In this document: piece by piece, positions 1-8,654 of the stretch
Layout: each line of letters starts with the position of its first letter
Numbering within the stretch: the first letter of the stretch is position 1
Translations under genes and position numbers: made by a program
NCBI GenBank assembly: GCA_011947345.1
Contig: JAAVTG010000550.1
Location: 1-64,000 of the forward strand
From: Phytophthora quininea
Taxonomy: Eukaryota; Oomycota; Peronosporomycetes; Peronosporales; Peronosporaceae
DNA length: 64,000 nt
Reading direction: 5' to 3'
Notes under the pieces: generated by a model
Seen by the model: the letters and a program-made list of their open reading frames with translations, nothing else
What the model was told of the DNA's origin: nothing
Databases searched by the model: none

Positions 1-2511
1 ATATACGCAGTCGGTGTTGTGCAGGGGAACAACTCGCAAAATGCGATAGGCCGTCCTTCACGACCAGAAGATACTTTGTGTCCTCGAATCCCTCACCAAG
101 AGTCAAGAAGTCCCAATGCACGATCTCATTGCGCTGCGTCGGCGTCAGCAATGGTCCGTACGGTCATGAGATCAAACGAGGTCCCTTGAAGTGTTTACAC
201 AGCAGGCATTCTCGGACAAATTTCGCGACCTTAACTTCCAGTCTTGCAATGAAAAATCTATCCTTTATCACCAGGACCATCGGTTCTTGCCCGCGATGAC
301 CGTGAGCACCACAGTGAGCAACAACGAAAATTCGAGTGAGAAGTTCCTTCGCTGCAGTGGGGATCCAAAGACGGCCGTCGACGGTCACCATACCATCCTC
401 CTCCGCGAAATTCGGCAGCGTGGAGCGTTCGCGAGCAGCTTCTCCTGAGCATGGAGAACGTCGTCGCGAGTAGGAAAGACAAAGTTGTCATCGCCGAGAG
501 GGCGAAGTCGGGATAGGTCCTCCACGGGGTAGCGTGCTGGCTGCGAGTACGCACTGCGGCAACACGAACCACATCGCGTGCGTGCCAGCGCGAGACAATG
601 TCTGCCCAGACATTTTTTCACCTGGAATGTGTTCTATCACGTAGTTTAAGCCACAGAGTCGCATCGACCATCGCTGCAAGCGATCCCTGACATGTTTCTT
701 GAGCTCAACACCGGGCAAAAATGTATGCCAAGTTGGCGTGGTCGCAATACAACCGGAATCCGCGCGGACGGAGAAGAAGGTATTCAAGTCGTGGCAAGCT
801 TTGACTATCGGGAATGCCTCCTTCTCCACCACTGACCAGTTTTCTTCGGAGTGCTTGAAAATTCCACCTTTACACACGATCATTTCATGGTGTTGCTGAT
901 CAACAGGCAGCAGTGGGTCCCAGTGTCGGACTTGGGTAACAACGATGCTGTAGCCGGTAGCGGATGCATCAGTGAAGAGGAGCATTTCTGCAGCAGGGTC
1001 GGGAAATGCCATTAGAGCCGAATCTCGAACCAAATTCACAACGGTGCTGAAAGCGGTTTGTTCATCACTCGTCCATGAGGTAGTCACGTTTAGCGCGTTG
1101 CGATTCCGCCGACCAATTCTGCTGCGCTCGGCATTCAACTTGTCTTGTAGTGGAGCAATAAGACGAGCGTAGTCTGGTAACGAATCGTGCAGCCAATTCG
1201 TGGCACACACGAAGTATTGCAGCTCAGCGATCGTGGAGGGCAGGGGCAACTCGGCGAGAGCGCTGACACGCTCAGGGTCGTGCCGAATTCCTTCACTGGA
1301 AATAAGGCGTCCGCACCATTTGATCTCCAGTTCGAACAGCGACGATTTAGCGGCATTCAGCTTGAAGTTAGCTTCTTGGACAAGCCCAAAGAAAACTCGG
1401 AGCGTGTCTAAGAACTCGGGGATAGTTGGCGCGAATAGTATCACGTCATCGACCCACACGAGCGCTGATTTCGGGATTAAAGGTGCAAGCTTGGCTTGGA
1501 CTTGACTTTGAAAGTGTAGCGCTGAGTCCATGGCCCCTTGAGGCACACGCATCGGTGTGTACACCCCGTCCGGCGTGACAAATGAGAACACCTCACGACT
1601 GTCTTCATGTAGTGGCAATTGCCAGAAACCCTGCGTGAAGTCGACGCGGCCAAAAACTTTCATTCCCTCCAACGCGTTGAGCATTGTAGCAGCTGATGGC
1701 ATTGTGCCTGCGATAGGAACGGTGACTTTGTTAACCGGCCGATAATCGATGGTTAAACGAAACTTATCTTGTGTGCCCGGCTTTCGCACCGGGACCACCG
1801 CACACGCCCACCTCGACGCGTTGTTCTGCTCTACTAGTCCACTGTCGACGAGAGATTTAACATAGTCGCGGATGAACTGAGCCTGCATGGGCGCGTATTT
1901 GCGCGGAGGGCTTCGGTGTGGGACCGCACCAGGCTGTATGGTGACTTGCAGCGGATCGACGTTGGCAGGAGGATCCGCGCCTACATCTTCACGCCATACG
2001 TCCGGAAACGCTTCCAGCAACTCACGAACGGCGTCGCCATGCTCTGCAGGCAACCCGTTCGCAACGGCACGGTCTAGCAACTGAGTGAGAGTGTTGATGT
2101 TATCATGAGTTTCCTGTGACTGCTGTGTGCTGGAGATCTCGTCGCCAACTGGGAATTCATCATTTTCTGCATCAAGCAGCGATGGTCCAGCCAATTGCGC
2201 TAGCTGCTGCTCGACGTCGATTCCAAGGCCCTTAAGAACATCACGTCCCAACAAAGTTCGTCACTCTCGCCCTCAATGACGAGGCAGGATACAGAACGCA
2301 ACATCACTGGTCCAGCGATCGTAGAAAGCTCCAAATCCAACAGTGCTTCCTTGGTACACTCTAACTGCCGCCCATCGGCCATCTCCAGCATCACCGGCGT
2401 ACACAGCGACGCCGTGGAAAGCAATGGTTGTACGGCAAGTAACGAGTCCATAATACTTTGCGGAACAATGCTCCTATCAGCTCCAGTATCAGGTAGGTAA
2501 CGGACTTCCAA
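1..2511 (-). pseudogene. Pol region: protease, reverse transcriptase, RNase H, integrase (partial)
   Basis: The protease part (2511-2200) carries the active-site motif DTGADRS. A frame change leads into the reverse transcriptase/RNase H frame (2254-488). That frame has the catalytic block VWVDDVILFA (a variant of YxDD), the VPQGAMDSALHFQ block, and RNase H motifs LFTDASATGY and VVEKEAFPIVKA. After two more frame changes the integrase zinc-binding H2C2 domain is read near 390-190 (HCGAHGHRG followed by CLLCK). The start of the integrase core (HWDFLTLGEG) lies at the left edge, after an in-frame TGA at about 164-166. The domain order is diagnostic of Ty3/gypsy. The breaks and the truncation by the window edge mean no complete polyprotein is encoded here. 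Confidence 0.9.
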
Positions 2512-2605
2512 CAGTCCATTGATACGGACCGAGCCCGCGGGGTGACGAACCGAGCCGCTTTCGAGCGCGCACTCGACCGTTTCTCCTTGGCTTCACGGAA
2601 CTGCT

Positions 2606-3541
2606 TCAGAGCCTCCTCCGCTGCGCGTCCGTGGCAACAGGGCAATCATTCATCCAGTGGGCCCCTTTACAGACCAGACAGCCGTCATGGGGAGGAGCAC
2701 GCGAAGGCCGAGGTGGTGGTGGCGCAGTGCCACCTGAAGTAGCTGCAGCTTGTGCCGACGTACGCGATGGCGGAGGCTTCGAACTCGCAGCTCGTTGGGG
2801 TCTCTTCTCGGCCTTCATCCCCTTCGAATCGACCTTAGAGGCGTGCTCATGGGACATCCGGTGGAACCGTTGCTGGACCTTCGCATGTTCCAGTATCAGG
2901 TCAAAGAGAGCAACATCATCCGATTTGCAGTCACGTCTCTCCAAGTCCACTAAGCGGCTGATCTGCGCCTTTAGCACCGGGGGTTGAAGGTTATCGATCA
3001 GCAACCGACACCGAGCCTTCATCCTGCTTTTGTAGTTCCCATCGTCCTTTTGGCCTGCTCCAATAAGTCCTTGCAATCCATTGTCTTCCACAACGCTGTT
3101 GAAGTCCTCATAGTAGCGAAAGATCCTCGCATCACAGTCCTCAATAGCGAGGTTCATTTTCAGACGTTGACGGAGCAAAGTCGTGACATCTGGCACGAAT
3201 CCATTCTTTAGGGACTGGCAGCGTGCCTTCACAGCAGCAATAATGTCAGCATCCGTCACAAACTCCACTTCCTTCTTCAGCACATAGGTAGCCAGATTTT
3301 TCAAAGTGCCTCGCTTGACGGCACCTTTCACAGTAGATACCACATTCTCGAACGTTTCACCAGTTGTAGCACAGCGTGTACGCATTTTCTCCTCGTATCG
3401 CTCCCATTCACGGAGCCACTCAACGAGGGCAGCATGTTCCCAGCTAAAGAGCTCGGGGGCCTTGATAACTTCGAAAATGGGGTGCGGAATTGACATTTCC
3501 ACATCTCCATCCAAGTCCACAGTGTAGCGCGTCCCCGCCAT
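2606..3541 (-). pseudogene. Gag polyprotein of the Ty3/gypsy element
   Basis: About 311 residues can be read from the ATG at 3541. The protein is the presumed capsid/nucleocapsid precursor that packages the element's RNA. A retrotransposon Gag-type helical region occupies roughly residues 30-220. A basic, Pro/Ser/Ala-rich linker follows, and then one zinc knuckle near residues 289-301 (CLVCKGAHWMNDC). Its spacing is CX2CX3HX4C, one residue shorter than the usual CX2CX4HX4C. The frame is lost just after the knuckle, where the protein should run into the protease; the continuation is readable in another frame from about 2,645. Position and knuckle make the assignment firm; function is inferred from the family. 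Confidence 0.85.
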
Positions 3542-4362
3542 CTTGAAGTTGAAGTGCTATTCAACTGCGAACTTAACTGTGTCCGCACTTAGCAATGGGG
3601 GTCAATCGTACTTAAACGACGCGATTCAGTGCTTGAACTCTGCGTCAACGAACGTCTGCAGCCGCCACGCGCACTGAAGAACGAAGAACCGGACACTCGT
3701 CGCCCGGGACTAACAAACTCACGCTTCGATGAGCGCAAAGCTAGCTTTGTCGCGATACCCAGGGTGTTTTCCGAAAGGAAAGTTTATTAATGAGCAAAAC
3801 CAAAGAGAAACTCGGCGACGGAAGGCTGCTCCTTCACTGTGCCTCGAACATGCAATAGTGAGCGCGTGCCAGCGCCCACTGAAGACTCATGCAGCGTGCC
3901 TCAAGTCCATCCAGACCTCGTGGCACAATCACGCCGCCATCGGTAGACACCGAGGCGTGCGCCCAACTCCGTCATTGGCCATGCTGGCTTCCGACGTGAC
4001 CACAGCTTGAACATTTTGAACAGAGGTCGTAATCGGCGACAATCTGCGCACGAACGGGTTTGAAGACGCCCACGGGTGGAGATCTGCGATCGCTCCTCGC
4101 CGTCGCCATCGCTAAAACAAACGATAATCTTCGACGGCGGAGGGAAACAATTTTGCGCAGAGAAATAGGAAAACAGGAATACATATTATTTTGACAACAA
4201 ACTGTGGATGTCGTTCGAAGTTTGATACCAACAAGAGTGGATGGCGTCAAGACACTCGGAAATGATCGCAGATATCGACACTTTGTACTCCCGTTGTTGA
4301 GGTGGCCAACTCTATCACTTGCGAAAACTCCAGCTCCAGACACCGTTCCCAGTCTTCTCGAT
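3542..4362. other. Gene-free stretch upstream of the gypsy element
   Basis: This stretch probably contains the 5' leader and 5' LTR of the minus-strand retroelement plus flanking DNA. I could not find LTR borders or a tRNA primer-binding site by eye. Short ORFs here show no recognisable domain. Confidence 0.4.
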
Positions 4363-4527
4363 ATGTGGGCCTTGCTGGTGCTGCTTGCCTTGCTGTTGGT
4401 AGTTGTTCAAGCTACTACGTTGCGAAACCATGACGATAGCCGCAGACTCGACGCCAACAACACTGCGTTTGAAGACACGGTCTTTATCCGATGTACAAGG
4501 TCGTCTGCCAGCTGTGGGGATTTTTAG
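4363..4527 (+). CDS. Small secreted protein, hypothetical
   Basis: The ATG at 4363 opens a 54-residue ORF. It begins with a strongly hydrophobic stretch (WALLVLLALLLVVVQA) that fits a signal peptide with cleavage near residues 17-19. The remaining roughly 35 residues are polar (RNHDDSRRLDANN) and end with two cysteines six residues apart. An upstream in-frame extension exists but would bury the signal sequence, so the internal ATG was chosen. It lies 469 bases before another small secreted-protein ORF on the same strand. No family was recognised. The RRLD segment does not fit an RxLR motif. It could also be a chance ORF. Confidence 0.4.
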   Translation: MWALLVLLALLLVVVQATTLRNHDDSRRLDANNTAFEDTVFIRCTRSSASCGDF

Positions 4528-4938
4528 CTGCTCGACGCTCCCTCCTGCCGCTTCCACCGGTTAGAACTGGGGAGTTGCAGCCACAAACGACTTTCTTTCT
4601 GCAAGTAATATCTGTCTAGCGTTTCGAAGACAGAACTGAATTGAACAAGCAAAGCTGATGCAGTTCTTTTGTTTCTCACATGACCTCTATTGACCAGTGC
4701 CATCTAGAGTATTGGCGACTTATTCTTTTAGTGCTATCCTGAATTTCTGGCGCCGGCCATTGACAAAGCAGCGTACTACTTCTCCTGAACTCGTGTCTCT
4801 AGTCGTAGCCATGCAAACAAGATGAACATCCTGATCAACTTGGGGTGTACGCGAGTGCTCTTTTAACCTCTATTTCGTGGACGAACTACAAAGCCAGCAG
4901 ACAGCTAAAATACTCTTCTCGTCAGCCCTCGCCGTCGC

Positions 4939-4957
4939 CCTCACTTTTCAAATTCCT
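4939..4957 (+). promoter_or_regulatory. Oomycete Inr+FPR-like start-site element
   Basis: TCACTTTTCAAATTC fits the oomycete initiator followed by the flanking promoter region. It lies about 40 nt upstream of the ATG at 4996, which supports that start. Confidence 0.55.
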
Positions 4958-4995
4958 AACCAAGACAACCCCCAAGCCTCAACTCCGTTCTCAAG

Positions 4996-5232
4996 ATGCG
5001 CGTCGTCGCCATTGCTTTCGCGTTCCTCGTCGTGCTCTCAACCGCCAACGCCACATCGATGCGTGGCACGAATGCCATCGACGTGAAGACCCGCGCACTC
5101 GGTGAAGACGTCGGAGCGGCATCTGGATCGACTTCGGTGGATGTGGCCGCCGGCAGCAAGGACACGTTGGAGGAGTACGGCAAGAGACGCAAAATCTGCC
5201 AGTTCACGGACTGCTGGTGGATCGACGTGTAG
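4996..5232 (+). CDS. Secreted peptide-precursor-like protein
   Basis: The ORF encodes 78 residues. It starts with a clear signal peptide (VVAIAFAFLVVLSTANA, cleavage near residue 20). A low-complexity Ala/Ser/Gly/Asp/Val-rich middle follows, then a basic cluster (YGKRRK), and the protein ends 12 residues later in CQFTDCWWIDV. Signal peptide, acidic spacer, dibasic site and a short C-terminal segment with two cysteines is the layout of a precursor cut by a Kex2/furin-type protease to release a small disulfide-looped peptide. That processing is inference. A start-site element sits about 40 nt upstream. The stop is followed by 5' untranslated and spacer DNA of the pirin gene. No known effector motif or family was recognised. 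Confidence 0.62.
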   Translation: MRVVAIAFAFLVVLSTANATSMRGTNAIDVKTRALGEDVGAASGSTSVDVAAGSKDTLEEYGKRRKICQFTDCWWIDV

Positions 5233-5658
5233 GTCGGCTGAGAGAGTAGGAAGGAGAGCAAAGCCTTCGCAGCCGTCGCTCTAACACGCTCCAGTCCACG
5301 TCTCTGGTTCGCCTCTCCTCATCGTGATAATCCGTTCGTCTCTCACTCGTGGCAGGCTGCAGCGCCACTGCGATTACCCTGACCAACGCAATCGTCCTTT
5401 GACACAGAAAATCAAGCCGCCAAGGCAGCAGCCCCCCTCGTGCCGGTGGTGGAAGAGTTGATTGCGAGTTACCACCAAAACGCGTGACGTGGCAGCGATC
5501 GCAATCAACGCGGCATACTAAACGCAAGTCAAGCGATTATGTAATCCGCGTATCGGTCCACGTCGTCCAATCAGAACCGTCGCTCATCTCCCTCTGACGT
5601 CAAGAGCTCCTCGAATGGCCGTCGCACCTTGCTCTGCTTCCTTGCATCGCTTCCCATC
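5233..5658. other. Spacer between the secreted-peptide gene and the pirin gene
   Basis: No coding signal is seen. It should hold the 3' end of the upstream transcript and the upstream part of the pirin promoter. Confidence 0.5.
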
Positions 5659-5677
5659 GCTCATTCTTCAATTCGCC
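5659..5677 (+). promoter_or_regulatory. Oomycete Inr+FPR core promoter of the pirin gene
   Basis: GCTCATTCTTCAATTCGCC is a near-consensus oomycete initiator plus flanking promoter region, about 52 nt upstream of the pirin ATG. It is one of the best such matches in the window. Confidence 0.75.
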
Positions 5678-5728
5678 AGCTACTAGCCACATCGAACGAC
5701 CATAGCAGCCTTCAAGTCCATCGCCAAG

Positions 5729-6610
5729 ATGTTTTCTCCCCGACAAATCGCCAAGAAGTTCGTCGCTCGCGAGCAGGGCGAAGGTGCCGGCGCGCGTGTG
5801 CACCGCTCGATCGGCACCACTCGCCTGCGCAACCTCGACCCGTTCCTCATGCTGGACGAGTTCAACGTCGGTCTCCCCGGTGGCTTCCCAGACCACCCGC
5901 ACCGCGGCTTCGAGACCGTCACGTACGTGCTGCCAACCTCCAAGGGCCACATGTGCCACGAAGACTTTCTCGGCAACAAAGGCGAACTGCGTCCCGGTGA
6001 CTTGCAGTGGATGACTCCTGGCAAGGGAATCATGCACGCTGAGATGCCCAAGAGTGAGGTACCAGCTCACGGTCTGCAGCTCTGGATCAACCTGCCGAGA
6101 GACCGTCGCATGATCGAGCCCAACTACCAGGAAGTCAGTCGGGACACAGTCCCTCACGCTTTCAACGAAGACAAGAGCATCGAGGCCATCGTGTTCGCCG
6201 GAGAAGTATTTGGGAAGAAGGGACCGATCGAGACCCAGGCACCGGTGACCTACGTGCACTTCAAGCTGAACGCTGGAGCGCAACTGCAGTACCCACTGCC
6301 GGAGAGCCACCACGTGTTCGTGTACGCCGTGTCCGGGACGGGCAAGTGCGTCGATCACTCGATCCAACCTCACGAAGCGATCGTGCTGGAGCAGAAGGGA
6401 GACGGCGTGCAGCTCACTGCCGACGAGAACGACGGTTTGGAGGCCATTGTCATGACCGGAGAACCTCTGGATGAGCCTGTGGTGCAGTATGGCCCGTTCG
6501 TGATGAGCACGATGGAGGAGATCCGCCAGACGTGGGAGGACTTCCAGTTCGGCGAGAACGGGTTCGAGAACGCGCGCAACTGGGCGTCGGAGATCGGCAA
6601 CCGCCGCTAA
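5729..6610 (+). CDS. Pirin family protein (cupin)
   Basis: The 293-residue ORF is intact and of normal pirin length. Pirins are bicupin metal-binding proteins; some act as nuclear cofactors, others as quercetin dioxygenases. The N-terminal cupin has the family signature DPFLMLDEF, then DHPHRGFETVTYVL with two metal-ligand histidines, and GIMHAEMP with the remaining His/Glu ligands. The C-terminal cupin half follows from about residue 165, with the typical VYAVSGTG and EAIVMTGEPLDEPVVQYGPF segments. No signal peptide or membrane segment is present, so it is probably cytosolic or nuclear. The start is supported by the ideal Inr/FPR element 52 nt upstream. The specific activity, quercetinase or regulatory, cannot be told from sequence alone. 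Confidence 0.95.
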   Translation: MFSPRQIAKKFVAREQGEGAGARVHRSIGTTRLRNLDPFLMLDEFNVGLPGGFPDHPHRGFETVTYVLPTSKGHMCHEDFLGNKGELRPGDLQWMTPGKGIMHAEMPKSEVPAHGLQLWINLPRDRRMIEPNYQEVSRDTVPHAFNEDKSIEAIVFAGEVFGKKGPIETQAPVTYVHFKLNAGAQLQYPLPESHHVFVYAVSGTGKCVDHSIQPHEAIVLEQKGDGVQLTADENDGLEAIVMTGEPLDEPVVQYGPFVMSTMEEIRQTWEDFQFGENGFENARNWASEIGNRR

Positions 6611-6683
6611 GGGAAGAATGGAGGGCTAGTAGTCACGCCACTTTATATTTTATGCAGCGTTTGCTTGGCAAACGAAATTGAAC

Positions 6684-8537
6684 TCACAGCTCCTTTGCAT
6701 TTTTGTCTTGACTTGTTTCTTGCTTTCTTGGTCGTTGAACAGACTGGAAATTGAGCGAGTACCAATCTGGCTTGAGAACTTGCCGTCTTTGGCTGCTCAA
6801 GTCGTGGCGGGTGTTGGCGAGCACCCACTCCTGTACCTCCAGCGAAAGGAAAATCACAATGTGGTTGCTAAAGTCGAAATCTAGCGAGCGGTTCACGTAT
6901 AGGAACATGGCAACGTCGAAGTGCCCTCGCTCGAGCGTCCGTATCATCGTGTGTCTTGTGCAGCCTTCGCTACGATTAAAGTAAAGCCACTTGACCACGC
7001 TCAAGTGTCCTTTGTAGCGGCCCTGTCCATCGCAGCACGTGTGCAGCCTTCGCTACGGTTCTCATGCAGCCATTTGACAACGTTCAAGTATCCTTTACCG
7101 GCAGCCTTGTCCATGGCGTCAGTTGTGCAGCCTTCACGGCGGTTCTCATGGAGAAATTTGACGATTTCGAGGTGACCGCCACGAGCTGCCCAGTCCATTG
7201 CCAACGTGGTACAGCCTTCCTTACGGTGTGTTTGCAACCATTTCACGACTTCTAAGTGACCATTTCCTGCAGCTTTGTTCATCGCAAGACTCGAGCAGCC
7301 ATCGGTGCGATGCTGTTGGAGCCATTTGACCATTTCCAAGTGCCCATTTGCAGCAGCACCGTCCATCGCGGCGGTTGTGCAGCCTTCACTGCGGTTCTCG
7401 TGCAACCACTGCACTACGTCGAGGTGACCGTTTGTGGCGGCGCCGTTCATGGCTGTCTCAGAGCAGCCTTCGACTCGATTCGCATGCAGCCACTTGACCA
7501 TGTCAAGATTCCCGTCCCTGGCAGCGAAATCCATCACAGCGGTGCTGCATCGGAGGGACGTGTGCTCATGGACCCACTTGACTGTTTCGTACTGACCGTA
7601 CTCTGCAGCATCCAGCATGTTGTACGGTTGGATCAACGTCTTGCAGACCGAATCGTAGATCCACTGGAGCACGTCCAAGTGACCCTGTTCGCACGCCTCT
7701 CTTGCAACAGAGGCCTCGACTTCGAGTCCGAGGTCGTCGTGCAGCCATTGGAGCACATCAAGATGCGCTGCCGCTACCGAGAGCGAATACTTGTCGGTGC
7801 TCCCCAGATTACGCGCCTTCAGCAGCTTCAGAAACTGCAAATCCCCGTGACGTAGTGGGAAATACCATTGCAGCGCCATGTCCGAGAGGTCATAGCGCTC
7901 GATGATCCACGTTGCAGTCTGCGCTTGGCCGCCAATAATGGCGTGTTGAAGGGCGCTCTCTCCATTCAATCCGTAGTCTTCACAGAGACCTTGGACGACC
8001 TCCAGATAGCCAGCCTTGGCAGCAGAGATTAACACCCTCTCTCTACAGTCTTCTCGTGGCACTGCATGTGTCCACAGCCAGTGGACGACCTCCGGATGGT
8101 CCTTTTCCATGGCTGCAGTCATCTCGACGCCGCCCCACTCCGCTCTCTCTCGGTATTTGTCAAACAGCCATTGCAACGTCTTCAACTGTCCTCCGACAGC
8201 TGCAGCGTCCGTCACATTGTCCAAATGTCCACCAGGAAGGTAACTGTCCATCAGATACTGCAGAGTGTCCGAATCCCCTCTGAACGCAGCCATCTCCCCG
8301 TGCGATTCAGCAGCCAGCGCTTGTAAAAGGGTCTTGAAGGACCTTCGACTCCCTAGCAGCAACGTACTTGACGTAGCGGAGACTGCTACAGCGTCTGTAG
8401 GCGGCGACAATGTCCAAATCGGCCGAGAAGTTGTCCAGCCAGGCGTCGAGTAGCAGACGCACGTGCGGCAGCTCCGGCAGACAGTAGCGCGGCACCACAC
8501 AGGCCGAGCAGAGCAGCGGAAGCGAGCAGCTCTCCAT
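6684..8537 (-). pseudogene. Ankyrin-repeat protein, frameshifted
   Basis: The minus strand encodes a long tandem array of ankyrin-type repeats of about 33 residues, with the recurring motif VVKWLHENRSEGCT...AMD.AA..GHL. This is a large repetitive family in Phytophthora, and ankyrin arrays usually mediate protein binding. The most plausible start is the ATG at 8537 (MESCSLPLLCSAC, then a leucine-rich helix). The frame changes near 8,335 and again near 7,008, where the array resumes as GHLSVVKWLYFNRSEGCT. The last part, down to 6684, degenerates into non-repeat sequence. The protein would be about 600 residues. No signal peptide or partner domain is seen. The breaks may be real decay or sequencing indels; unequal exchange between repeats is also possible. 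The specific partner is unknown. Confidence 0.8.
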
Positions 8538-8654
8538 GTCCGTCAGAGAATGGCAAGAAGTGGATATTAATCAATGTGATTGGCTGAAAAGACGAGACGA
8601 TCACACGACCACGTTGAAGTTGCCTTGTACACTGCGTATCTTTTTGCTTTGGAG

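Larger units (their letters stand above)
1..3541 (-). mobile_element. Ty3/gypsy LTR retrotransposon, internal region, broken
   Basis: Read on the minus strand, the order is Gag, aspartic protease, reverse transcriptase, RNase H and the start of integrase, which is the Ty3/gypsy arrangement. The element runs off the left edge inside the integrase core, so its 3' end and 3' LTR are not visible. No LTR could be delimited on the right because there is no second copy in the window to compare. The reading frame changes at about 2,620, 2,510-2,255, 620 and 390, and a TGA interrupts the integrase at about 164-166. It is therefore not autonomous as read, although some frame changes may be sequencing indels. 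Confidence 0.93.

Noticed and set aside
3542..4362. 5' LTR of the gypsy element
   Set aside because: Expected here, but without the 3' LTR or a clear primer-binding site its borders cannot be supported.
5190..5229. Homology of the CQFTDCWW tail to animal urotensin-type peptides
   Set aside because: Resemblance is limited to two cysteines and aromatic residues in a very short segment; convergence or chance is more likely.
7256..7855. Plus-strand ORF of 199 codons over the ankyrin gene
   Set aside because: Periodic shadow of the repeat array on the opposite strand.
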